In this document: positions 10,122-19,343 of the stretch, piece after piece
How positions within the stretch are numbered: the stretch's first letter is position 1
Layout of the letters: each line of letters begins with the position of its first letter
The notes under the pieces: generated by a model
Told to the model about the DNA's origin: nothing
Databases searched by the model: none
What the model saw: only the letters and a program-made list of their open reading frames with translations
Program-made: the position numbers and the translations under genes
Source: Styela clava
Taxonomy: Eukaryota; Chordata; Ascidiacea; Stolidobranchia; Styelidae
Assembly: GCF_964204865.1 (NCBI RefSeq)
Contig: NC_135254.1
Location: forward strand, 10,855,001 to 10,919,000
Reading direction: 5' to 3'
Length of the DNA: 64,000 bases

Positions 10122-10967
10122 TCATCGTTTTGATTTCCTAAACTTCTTCATAGAAAAGATTTTTGCAAATAGTCGAAAAAATCCTCCTTTCTTTTTCCTT
10201 CCTGCAACTTCTGGCAAAGCGGTGAATTTTTGCTCATTATTAGACGTTGGTATCGTATCATTGGAAATGATTTCAGGAATTGACAGTAGTTCTGTTGTCT
10301 GTGGCAATGATGCTGACTCTTCTCCTAATTGAACCTGAGCATTATCAGCATCCCGAACATCACCACTCTCTCGACACGGGGTTTCCAAATGTTGGGTAAA
10401 CGATTCCAACCGCGAATCGCCACCCTGTTTTATTTGTAACTGCAACATTTGATTGTCTTTCGCTGGTAAACAATCATCGAATGTTTTATGACAATTTATT
10501 TCAGGTTCGTCTTTGATTACTTCCTTTATTGAAGGCGAGGTGGACGAAGTTGAATCTTTTTCACTCAAAGCATCTGGTTTTTGCAGAATGCTAACATCAG
10601 AAGTAGTTGTGGGAGTGGATGCAATATATCTTGATATTGTATAGTTGTTTCCATTGTTGTTATCCCATGTTGTGCAACCATTCTGGAAACCACTGAGTGC
10701 AAAAATAGCGACCTCGCTTTCCTCCGGCCAGTTTACTTTGAAACTGAATAAATCGATGGCACCATCTTCTTCCTGCCACACTGCCTCTACATCGGAAAAT
10801 GTATTCCACTTGTCGAACGAAATTCTTGAGAAAACGTTTTTTTCGTAAACTACGTTCTTGACTCCGATTTGGCCCATTATCTCCCTTTCGTCCCATACGA
10901 GATCAGTAAGGGCTAAATTTGCCCGACGTTCCTCGACTTTAGTCGTAAGTCCTTCAATAACGTCCAT
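10122..10967 (-). CDS. CBM21-domain protein, copy 4, 281 aa
   Basis: Open throughout. Compared with copies 1, 3 and 6 it lacks five codons after EERR (the ALVYAT stretch near residues 16-21); the 15-bp deletion leaves the frame and the CBM21 module intact. Tail ends KFRKSKR. It is the last of the four direct units and, unlike copies 1-3, keeps the longer upstream region (11,118-11,527) also found before copies 5 and 6. It may therefore retain the original promoter context. The broken kelch gene lies further upstream on the same strand. Confidence 0.8.
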   Translation of the reverse strand: MDVIEGLTTKVEERRANLALTDLVWDEREIMGQIGVKNVVYEKNVFSRISFDKWNTFSDVEAVWQEEDGAIDLFSFKVNWPEESEVAIFALSGFQNGCTTWDNNNGNNYTISRYIASTPTTTSDVSILQKPDALSEKDSTSSTSPSIKEVIKDEPEINCHKTFDDCLPAKDNQMLQLQIKQGGDSRLESFTQHLETPCRESGDVRDADNAQVQLGEESASLPQTTELLSIPEIISNDTIPTSNNEQKFTALPEVAGRKKKGGFFRLFAKIFSMKKFRKSKR

Positions 10968-11059
10968 TTTCGAGAATTTATATCGACCTCAACCGCCCGA
11001 TCAAAAAATGAATAAATTTTGCTTTATTTTTCATTTCGAAATCAAATTACCAATGTTTG

Positions 11060-11067
11060 TGACGTCA
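11060..11067. promoter_or_regulatory. CRE/ATF site TGACGTCA upstream of copy 4
   Basis: Perfect octamer about 93 bp upstream of the copy 4 ATG. Confidence 0.55.
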
Positions 11068-11117
11068 CAATATCAGAATAATGTCCGATCAAGACTGAAA
11101 GCATTTGCATCACTGAG

Positions 11118-11568
11118 ATGAACGCAACATAAATTTCATACTGGTTTCAATGGCGAAAGTTGTAAATATTCTATCGTTTCTGCTTTAGTTTCGATTTTTG
11201 CCAGCCGATTACCTAATTTTCTCTTTACATCGATTGTTCGATTCGGCTCAGCGGTGTGGCGCATGTTTATTTATTCATCCCGAAAAGCCACAATCAGTAG
11301 GTTGACTTGCAATGAAGTGCGTCTAACAGTGAGAAATTGTTGCAACAAATCATTGGCGTGATGAATATAATTAATTGTAAACTTAGGTAAATGGTGTTTA
11401 TCAATTTTCCAGCTGATAGAGGAGGCCCTTGTCAATAACGAATGCATTTTAATAAATGACGCAAGTTTAATTTGTAATTTTAATACTTCAACAGCGGCAT
11501 TGCTTCAAAATCTGAAACTGCAGTATGAGGTTAAAATTAACTACAATACTTTGGGTTGAAGTTGCATG
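11118..11568. other. Shared upstream region of CBM21 copies 4, 5 and 6
   Basis: No gene seen. The stretch 11,118-11,527 recurs inverted before copy 5 (about 13,500-13,890) and directly before copy 6 (18,306-18,716). It ends at cagcggcattgcttcaaaatctgaaactgcagtatg in all three places. After copy 6 the match stops exactly there; before copies 4 and 5 the kelch gene follows. Confidence 0.7.
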
Positions 11569-12530
11569 CTATGATTTCGTGTACAGACTCTTGGAGTTTT
11601 CCAGTATTTCCCATTTGTTTTCGGCCTCTTTGTAAACCTCTATTGTATTCGGTCCAAAGCTATCACCACCGATTACGTAGAGCTTATTTTCAACAATACA
11701 GGCACTGAAGCAATTACGAGAAATGCACATGCTTGCTATTTCAGTCCATTCATTTGTATTGGCGCTGTAAAACTCTACCTCGTTATCGATTCCACCGTTC
11801 ACGATACCACCGCAAAGGTAAACTTTATGACACAAAGCTGCAGCTGCAGCACTCATTCTAATTCTTTTCATCTTTGCTATGTCTGACCATTTTTGTGTTG
11901 CTGGGTCGTACCGTCTGGCTCGTCTTGCAGAACCACACCCAATTGCATATATGAAGTCATTTGACGCAGCGACAGCGATTCTAGGTTCGAGGTTAGTGCC
12001 AGGTAGGTTCTCAGACCATTTGTCGATGGTTGGATTATATGAAAAAATACGATTTTCTCCAATTACATAAATTTTGTTCTGAAATGCCACAGCCATGTGC
12101 CATCTGTCCGGCTTGTTTGTTTTAGAGTTTTGAAGCTCGGGAGTTTACTCCAAATTTTCCTGATTGGGTCAAAATATTTGAAGTCTCCTGTATATGTATA
12201 CATTACCGCAATGTGTGTTGCTGTGATTGGTCGGGTATATACCTCGTCTATTGTTTCGTAAATAGGTTCATCAACGGTTTCATCTGTTTCTTCGTACGTT
12301 GATATATTCTCTAATTGCGCAACATCATATCGTCTTGAAACAGATGCGGGGCCATGTAGGCTATGCGTTGCACCCTTTTGTTCTGTGTCATCAACATCTT
12401 GTGCATAGTCATATATTGGTGACGCATCAGTAGCAACTGAATATTCACTCTCTTCAAAATTTATGGATGAGTCATTTTCGTCCTTCTTCGAAATATTTTG
12501 ATTCGCGTAGTCATAAACATTTTCGTTCAT
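11569..12530 (-). pseudogene. Kelch-repeat gene, left copy, frameshifted
   Basis: Two overlapping minus-strand frames make up one gene: 12,530-12,063 (155 codons from MNENVYDYAN) and 12,096-11,569 (175 codons). The first kelch blade (TGDFKYFDPIRKIWSKLP) breaks near 12,135, where one missing base puts the following DRWHMAVAFQNKIYVIG in another frame. A second lost base near 11,592 alters the C-terminus relative to the right copy. At least four blades are recognisable by the YDP...W spacing and the GG pairs in VYLCGGIVNGG and LYVIGG. There is no BTB or BACK domain. The N-terminal ~95 residues instead carry repeated tyrosine motifs (VYDYA, IYDYA, RYDVA, IYETID). Partner and role unknown. An intact parent copy may lie outside the window. 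Confidence 0.7.
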
Positions 12531-12965
12531 TTGGTAGTACTTAATTTACGTTTGATTGCAGTAATGAAAACGATGGGACACGGATTTCATTTCAATGAAA
12601 ACCTTTCAACTGCATACGAAAATAAAATATACTTCATTCAAAATATTCCATTATCGAAGGAAGGGTCCGATTTGTATTTGCAATGAACACATGGAACTAA
12701 GTCTAAACATAATTTTGTAAGGATCATTGCGCTGGGATTAGATCATACTGTTGCCAATGCTATGTTAATGTAAATAGATTTTGATAGAAAATCTGTAACA
12801 ACGTTTAGGATATTGTAAAACTCTAAAAAAAAGACTTGTTTGCATCGGTGGAATTAGATAGCCATGATGGATTTGGAATTTTATTTTTTTTAATTCAGAA
12901 AATATTTGTCTCTAATTTTCCTTGAAAACGGTCACAGTTTTTTAGACAATTTAGACTCACCCTTA
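12061..12965. other. Spacer between inverted-repeat arms
   Basis: Contains the 5' part of the left kelch copy (to 12,530) and then about 435 bp without a recognised gene. From 12,815 to 12,955 it repeats positions 1-146. The kelch N-terminal half occurs only on this side, so the right arm was truncated when the inversion formed. Confidence 0.65.
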
Positions 12966-13487
12966 GAAAATCGCACTTTTTCATATAATCCAACCATCGA
13001 CAAATGGTCTGAGAACCTACCTGGCACTAACCTCGAACCTAGAATCGCTGTCGCTGCGTCAAATGACTTCATATATGCAATTGGGTGCGGTTCTGCAAGA
13101 CGAGCCAGACGGTACGACCCAGCAACACAAAAATGGTCGGACATAGCAAAGATGAAAAGAATTAGAATGAGTGCAGCAGCTGCAGCTTTGTGTCATAAAG
13201 TCTACCTTTGCGGTGGTATCGTAAACGGTGGAATCGATAACGAGGTAGAGTTTTACAGCGCCAATACAAATGAATGGACTGAAATAGCAAGCATGTGCAT
13301 TTCTCGTAATTGCTTCAGTGCCTGTATTGTTGAAAATAAGCTCTACGTAATCGGTGGTGATAGCTTTGGACCGAATACAATAGAGGTTTACAAAGAGGCC
13401 GAAAACAAATGGGAAATACTGGAAAACTTCAAGGAATCTGTACACGAAATCATAGCATGCAACTTCAATCCAAAGTATTGTAGTTAA
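12906..13487 (+). pseudogene. Kelch-repeat gene, right (inverted) copy, 5'-truncated
   Basis: The ORF of 193 codons begins in non-kelch sequence (MSLIFLENGHSF...). It becomes homologous to the left copy only at about 12,966 (FSYNPTIDKWSENLPG). The tyrosine-rich N-terminus and first blade are missing. The remaining blades match the left copy almost exactly. The C-terminus reads ENFKESVHEII where the left copy is frameshifted, so this side probably preserves the original ending. Expression as a chimeric protein is possible but there is no sign of a promoter made for it. Confidence 0.65.
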
Positions 13488-13900
13488 TTTTAACCTCATA
13501 CTGCAGTTTCAGATTTTGAAGCAATGCCGCTGTTGAAGTATTAAAATTACAAATTAAACTCGCGTCATTTATTAAAATGCATTCGTTATTGACAAGGGCC
13601 AACATCAGCTGGAAAATTGATAAACACGATCTACCTAAGTTACAATTAATTATATTCATCACGCCAATGATTTGTTGCAACAATTTCTCACTGTTAGACG
13701 CACTTCATTGCAAGTCAACCTACTGATTGTGGCTTTTCGAGATGAATAAATAAACATGCGCCACACCGCTGAGCCGAATCGAACAATCGATGTAAAGAGA
13801 AAATAAGGTAATCGACTGGCAAAAATCGAAACTAAAGCAGAAACGATCGAACATTTACAACTTTCGCCATTGAAACCAGTATGAAACTATTTTGATATTG

Positions 13901-13908
13901 TGACGTCA
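13901..13908. promoter_or_regulatory. CRE/ATF site TGACGTCA upstream of copy 5
   Basis: Perfect octamer retained 92 bp upstream of the copy 5 ATG, although the sequence immediately further upstream has a ~75-bp deletion. Confidence 0.45.
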
Positions 13909-13999
13909 CAAACATTGGTAATTTAATTCAAAATGAAAAATAAAGCAAAATTTATCCATTTTTTGATCGGGCGGTTGAGGTCGATATAAATTCTCGAAA

Positions 14000-14858
14000 A
14001 TGAACGTTATTGAAGGACTTACGACTAAAGTCGAGGAACGGGCTTTGGTTTACGCGATAAATTTAGCCCTTACTGATCTCGTATGGGAGGAAAGGGAGAT
14101 AATGGGCCAAATTGGAGTCAAGAACGTAGTTTACGAAAAAAAAGTTTTCTCAAGAATTTCGTTCGACAAGTGGAATACATTTTCCGATGTAGAGGCAGTG
14201 TGGCAGGTAGGAGATGGTGCCATCGATTTATTCAGTTTCAAAGTAAACTGGCCGGAAGAAAGCGAGGTCGCTATTTTTGCACTCGGTGGTTTCCAGAATG
14301 GTTGCACAACATGGGATAACAACAATGGAAACAACTATACAATATCAAGATATATTGCATCCATTCCAACAACTACATCTGATGTTAGCATTCTGCAAAA
14401 ACCAGATGCTTTGAGTTGAAAAAGATTCAACTTCGTCCACCTCGCCTTCAATAAAGGAAGTAATCAAAGACGAACCTGAAATAAATTGTCATAAAACATT
14501 CGATGATTGTTTACCAGCGAAAGACAATCAAATGTTGCAGTTACAAATAAAACAGGGTGGCGATTCGCGGTTGGAATCGTTTACCCAACATTTGGAAACC
14601 CCATGTCGAGAGAGTGGTGATATCCGGGATGCTGATAATGCTCAGGTTCAATTAGGAGAAGAGTCAGCATCATTGCCACAGACAACAGAACTACTGTCAA
14701 TTCCTGAAATCATTTCCAATGATACGATACCAACGTCTAATAAAGAGCAAAAATTGACCGTTTTGCCAGAAGTTGCAGGAAGGAAAAAGAAAGGGGGATT
14801 TTTCCGACGATTTGCAAAAATCTTTTCTCTGAAGGAGTTTAGGAAATCAAAACGATGA
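14000..14858 (+). pseudogene. CBM21-domain gene copy 5 (inverted), frameshifted
   Basis: Plus-strand copy. One codon is missing after EER, and one extra T at about 14,416 turns DALSEKD into DALS-stop (TGA 14,417-14,419). The linker and basic tail then continue in the shifted frame to 14,858. The CBM21 module itself (WDNNNGNNY) is intact, so a 139-residue product carrying only the module, without the linker and basic tail, could be made from this copy. Substitutions peculiar to this copy include MNVIEG and WEEREIMG. Confidence 0.78.
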
Positions 14859-15487
14859 TTGCCCACTGATCTTTATTTTCATTATTTAATTTTATTTTTA
14901 TTTGATATTTAATAAAAATACAAAAATATTTCATCGTTTAATCATAAGAAATAGAGCAATCCGCCTATCTGAAGACACGTGGCCCAAACGAGATCGGCCG
15001 AATTATACTAAACGTGAACGACACGCGAAGAGAATGCGTTTTAGGCAGGATTGAATTCATTCCGTGGATTGTAGCTCACCCCAAATATCGAGAGGTAGAA
15101 ATAACAAGAAATATTAAATTTTTCAATTGGTAATTAGTAAAATAACTTACTAACTATATATATGCTCATTGCTCCAAGCAAAAAATTCTCGTTTAGTCAA
15201 ATAACTTGTACGCCATTCTTGTAGGATACTGATAATCGCAATGAATTTGGGAAAGAAAATCAAACGAAAACACTGCTAAAAATTCTCCCTTCTACTAAAC
15301 ATAATTCAGGCGAATACATTCCCCTATTTCGGATCAGGCAATGAAAGGAGCGCAAAACAAGTAAATTATACTGTATTATGCGATATATGATCCAAGCGGT
15401 ATGTGGTGTAAGGCTTGGTGGTGCATTAGTTAAGTCAGTTATGCTGAACGTTACAGGAAATTTGCAAATAATCTTAATCTTAATAAT
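14859..15487. other. 3' flank of copy 5, inverted
   Basis: No gene. Inverted counterpart of 16,585-17,302, including the polyadenylation hexamer, gaatacattcccctatttcgg and the caccaccaagcctta segment. The inverted match ends at about 15,458. Confidence 0.6.
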
Positions 15488-15919
15488 CTAAATTATGCGT
15501 TGCTGTTATATAAAGCTAAAAAGAACATCTACTTAACTCTCCTAAAAACATACATTTGAAATATAATGACGTACATAACATCCAACATTATTTTGACATG
15601 AAGCTTGAAGAGTACTCACGTTTACGCAGAAGCTAACCTCTTTAGACAGGTGAATAACATATTCACTTCAGGTATAAAAAAAATTCTGTGCAATTTCCTA
15701 AACTTCCATAGATTTCAAACACAATACAAGCTGGAATATATACATATATCTTCACATGAAGCCGATATAACGAGTTTCTTGTGTGTTGCCCCGGTTGACG
15801 GGTGTTTGCCTTGATACGAGCTGGTAAACACACTATCTCGGTAAACAATCGTACAGTTGCTCTCAGTCGTGAAATGACATGATTTTCCCATATTTTAAAT
15901 TATTTCAATCAATTTGCTC

Positions 15920-16132
15920 GGCGCGCTCTAAGTGTGTGTACCAATTTAGAGGTAACTAATTTTGTTCGCCTATATTACATCAAGTTGTGTGAAGGGACTG
16001 AAACCCATGGACGGGGGTATATTCACTTGGCCAACACAGACGTTCCCCGAACTCGTAATAGAATTAAAATAAGAAAAATCGTAATAAAATTATGGCATAA
16101 CCCTAACCTAGTACAGACACTACGGGAGTACC
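15920..16132 (+). mobile_element. Merlin-like MITE with perfect 8-bp TSD, unit 6
   Basis: Flanked by atttgctc at 15,912-15,919 and again at 16,133-16,140. This copy preserves the original target duplication, so the element was already in the unit before the array expanded. Confidence 0.85.
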
Positions 16133-17302
16133 ATTTGCTCAGTATTACATCTGAAGTTTGTTATATATATATTCGCTCAATATCTGCAAAACATTCTTAA
16201 ATTAAATTAAAATCTTCTTCCTAGAAGAAATTTGGAAGGATTTGAGTTTTCAGTTTTTCTCAAGTAGATAACCGTTATAAAAATTGACCTGTAGGAACGG
16301 CTAACTTGTCGAATTTGCTGGAATAAAATCAATTCAACTTTTTCTAAATTTGAATTATAGTTTATTCAACTTCTTTAACATCTTTCCAAACAAGAATTTG
16401 GGCAATCGACTACTAGGAATGCATGGTTTGAAAGGCATGTGATATACTACAACTATGACTGGGGTTTTCTACCTTTCAAATCCGAAATCTTGAACAGGTC
16501 CACTATTAAGCCATCATGGTAGCTGGTTAGTAAAAATAAATTGTGATTTGTGTATTTCGAATCTGTATTATTTGCAAATCTCCTGTAACGTTCAGCGTAA
16601 CTCACTTAACTAATGCACCACCAAGCCTTACAACACATACCGCTTGTATCATATATCGCATAATACGGTATAAATTACTTACTTTGCGCTGCTTCATTGC
16701 CTGATCCGAAATAGGGGAATGTATTCGCCTGAATTATGTTTAGTAAAAGGGAGAATTTTTAGCAGTGTTTTCGTTTGATTTTCTTTCCCAAATTCATTGC
16801 GATTAGCAGTATCCTACAAGAATGGCGTACCAGTTATTTGACTAAACGGGAATTTTTTGCTTGGAGTCAGTAAGGTATTTCACTAATTACCAATTGAAAA
16901 ATTTATTATTTCTTGTTATTTCTACCTCTCGATATTTGGGGTAAGTAGGTCTCAAACTACAATATTACGGCAAATCAAAGAGTGTTAACTTTCAATAATT
17001 GCAGCCAATAAAGCGCACACGAGGATTTGGAGTGGAGTGAACAAATAAAATATGAAATTACTTTGGGATAAATATCGACAATAAAAAAACGATCCAGGGT
17101 ATGAATTCAATCCTGCCTAAAACGCATTCTCTTCGCGTGTCGTTCACGTTTAGTATAATTCGGCCGATCTCGTATGGGCCACGTGTCTTCAGATCGGTGG
17201 ATTGTCTTATTTATTATTATGAAACGATGAAATGTTTTTGTATTTTTATTAAATATTAAATAAAAATAAAATTAAATAATGAAAACAAAGATCAGTTGGA
17301 AA

Positions 17303-18163
17303 TCATCGTTTTGATTTCCTAAACTTCTTCAGAGAAAAGATTTTTGCAAATCGTCGAAAAAATCCTCCTTTCTTTTTCCTTCCTGCAACTTCTGGCAAAA
17401 CGGTGAATTTTTGCTCATTATTAGACGTTGGTATCGTATCATTGGAAATGATTTCAGGAATTGACAGTAGTTCTGTTGTCTGTGGCAATGATGCTGACTC
17501 TTCTCCTAATTGAACCTGAGCATTATCAGCATCCAGAATATCACCACTCTCTCGACATGGGGTTTCCGAATGTTGGGTAAACGATTCCAACCGCGAATCG
17601 CCACCCTGTTTTATTTGTAACTGCAATATTTGATTGTCTTTCGCTGTTAAACAATCATCGAATGTTTTATGACAATTTATTTCAGGTTCGTCTTTATTTA
17701 CTTCCTTTATTGAAGGCGAGGTGGACGAAGTTGAATCTTTTTCACTCAAAGCATCTGGTTTTTGCAGAATGCTAACATCAGATGTAGTTGTAGGAATGGA
17801 TGCAATATATCTTGATATTGTATAGTTGTTTCCATTGTTGTTATCCCATGTTGTGCAATTATTCTGGAAACCACTGAGTGCAAAAATAGCGACCTCGCTT
17901 TCCTCCGGCCAGTTTACTTTGAAACTGAATAAATCGATGGCACCATCTCCTTCCTGCCACACTGCCTCTACATCGGAAAATGTATTCCACTTGTCGAACG
18001 AAATTCTTGAGAAAACGTTTTTTTCGTAAACTACGTTCTTGACTCCGATTTGGCCCATTATCTCCCTTTCGTCCCATACGAGATCAGTAAGGGCTAAATT
18101 TGTCGCGTAAACCAAAGCCCGACGTTCCTCGACTTTAGTCGTAAGTCCTTCAATAACGTCCAT
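17303..18163 (-). CDS. CBM21-domain protein, copy 6, 286 aa
   Basis: Intact, full-length. Module, linker and tail are as in copy 1, ending KKFRKSKR. Differences include QNNCTTW before the WDNNNG signature, EVNKDEP for EVIKDEP and CLTAKDNQ for CLPAKDNQ. It stands alone at the right end of the cluster with the long upstream region (to 18,716) and a perfect CRE at 18,257-18,264. Its 3' flank pairs as an inverted repeat with that of copy 5. With copy 4 it is a good candidate for the least rearranged locus. Confidence 0.8.
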   Translation of the reverse strand: MDVIEGLTTKVEERRALVYATNLALTDLVWDEREIMGQIGVKNVVYEKNVFSRISFDKWNTFSDVEAVWQEGDGAIDLFSFKVNWPEESEVAIFALSGFQNNCTTWDNNNGNNYTISRYIASIPTTTSDVSILQKPDALSEKDSTSSTSPSIKEVNKDEPEINCHKTFDDCLTAKDNQILQLQIKQGGDSRLESFTQHSETPCRESGDILDADNAQVQLGEESASLPQTTELLSIPEIISNDTIPTSNNEQKFTVLPEVAGRKKKGGFFRRFAKIFSLKKFRKSKR

Positions 18164-18256
18164 TTTCGAAAATTTATATCGACCTCAACAGCCCGATCAA
18201 AAAATGAATAAATTTTTTGCTTTATTCTTCATTTTGAAATAAATTACCAATGTTTG

Positions 18257-18264
18257 TGACGTCA
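18257..18264. promoter_or_regulatory. CRE/ATF site TGACGTCA upstream of copy 6
   Basis: Perfect octamer about 94 bp upstream of the copy 6 ATG. Confidence 0.55.
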
Positions 18265-18716
18265 CAGTATCAGAATAGTGTCCGATCAAGACTGAAAGCC
18301 TTTGCATCACTGAGATGAACGCAACATCAATTTCATACTGGTTTCAATGGCGAAAGTTGTAAATATTCGATCGTTTCTGCTTTAGTTTCGATTTTTGCCA
18401 GCCGATTACCTAATTTTCTCTTAACATCGATTGTTCGATTCGGCTCAGCGGTGTGGCGCATGTTTATTTATTCATCTCGAAAAGCCACAATCAGTAGGTT
18501 GACTTGCAATGAAGTGCGTCTAACAGTGAGAAATTGTTGCAACAAATCATTGGCGTGATGAATATAATTAATTGTAACTTAGGTAAATCAATTTTCCAGC
18601 TGATGTTTGCCCTTGTCAATAACAAATGCATTTTTAATAAATGCCCCGAGAAATTTGTTTGTAATTTAAAACTACTTCAACAGCGGCATTGCTTCAAAAT
18701 CTGAAACTGCAGTATG

Positions 18717-19343
18717 TCGTTCTAAATATATAAACATGTTACATAGGCTTTTCTTTTCGTTTCTATGGTCACCGCAAATAATACGCGATATGGAAGTGAG
18801 AGTCTGATTTACTTCGATAGTGTAAATCTTTTCTTTAAGCCTAAATAATAACTGAGAAATGTCGTTTCCATGATGTATATTCTAGTTTTGAACGGCCATT
18901 TCGTATTGCTGCTGAATATACGAGCAGATCACACATTTGACATGAAGTTTATTACAACAACGAATGAAAAGCATCAGAGGCAGTGTTCACAAAGACTTCA
19001 AAAACTAGTTTTACAACATCTACCATACCCTGTTATTGGACAGGATTTATTTAAACTGTTAAAATTATTTTAGACCGGAACATTAATGAGAGCGTTGTCA
19101 TAATGTAGAAGCACAAATGTTGTATAAGCATAAGGATTACACCAGGATTTCTTGATTCAGATCAATAGGCCCTCGACTGACATTATCAAAACAGAGAGGC
19201 AACATGAAGGGACTGCAATAGAACAACGACCATGTATACATGAATGTAGAAACCAGTTGTACCAGGATATTCATTATCTAATCAGGAAAGCAAAATTCCT
19301 TCTTTACTGAGATGAATCCGTTCAATATTCGCCATGTTTCCAT
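18717..19343. other. Unique sequence between CBM21 cluster and SSRP1 3' end
   Basis: The cluster homology stops at 18,716. I see no gene. The last part is presumably the SSRP1 3' UTR; a minus-strand AATAAA lies at 19,046-19,051 and could be its polyadenylation signal. Confidence 0.45.

Larger units (their letters stand above)
658..11117. repeat. Four direct tandem units of ~2.6 kb, each with one CBM21 gene
   Basis: Unit starts (gaatatatacatata) are at 658, 3234, 5866 and 8497, and the last unit ends at 11,117, giving 2,576, 2,632, 2,631 and 2,620 bp. Each unit contains, left to right, a MITE copy, about 1.1 kb of noncoding sequence, a minus-strand polyadenylation signal, the CBM21 gene and its CRE-bearing upstream region. 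Each internal junction joins ...cactgag to aatatata. Beyond the fourth unit the upstream region continues instead into unique sequence (gatgaacgcaac). Confidence 0.9.
9315..12060. repeat. Left arm of large inverted repeat (CBM21 copy 4 + kelch copy)
   Basis: Reverse complement of about 12,966-15,458. The arms match at high identity from the kelch segment beginning ggttggattatatg, through the intergenic piece (gttgcaacaaatcattggcg) and the CBM21 gene, to cctgtaacgttcagcgta near 9,315. They are separated by a ~905-bp unmatched spacer. The right arm is shorter because of internal deletions, including about 75 bp between the CRE and gtttcatactgg. Confidence 0.85.
12966..15458. repeat. Right arm of large inverted repeat (kelch copy + CBM21 copy 5)
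   Basis: Inverted match to about 9,315-12,060. Its outer part (beyond 14,858) resembles the flank of copy 6 more than that of copy 4: both read taattcggccgatctcg without the ~80 bp present at that place in copies 1-4. It ends at gctgaacgttacagg, after which direct-orientation sequence begins. Confidence 0.8.
15488..18305. repeat. Sixth CBM21 unit with its left flank
   Basis: Direct counterpart of 446-3,233 (flank plus array unit). It carries the MITE at 15,920-16,132 and then the copy 6 gene. It is more diverged from the array units than these are from one another, for example an extra 25 bp near 16,390 and the missing ~80 bp before 17,160. Confidence 0.8.

Noticed and set aside
658..11117. 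CRISPR or satellite interpretation of the direct repeats
   Set aside because: Units are 2.6 kb, contain a gene and have no short repeat/spacer pattern.
13059..13499. 146-codon minus-strand ORF
   Set aside because: Shadow of the right kelch copy in the opposite strand.
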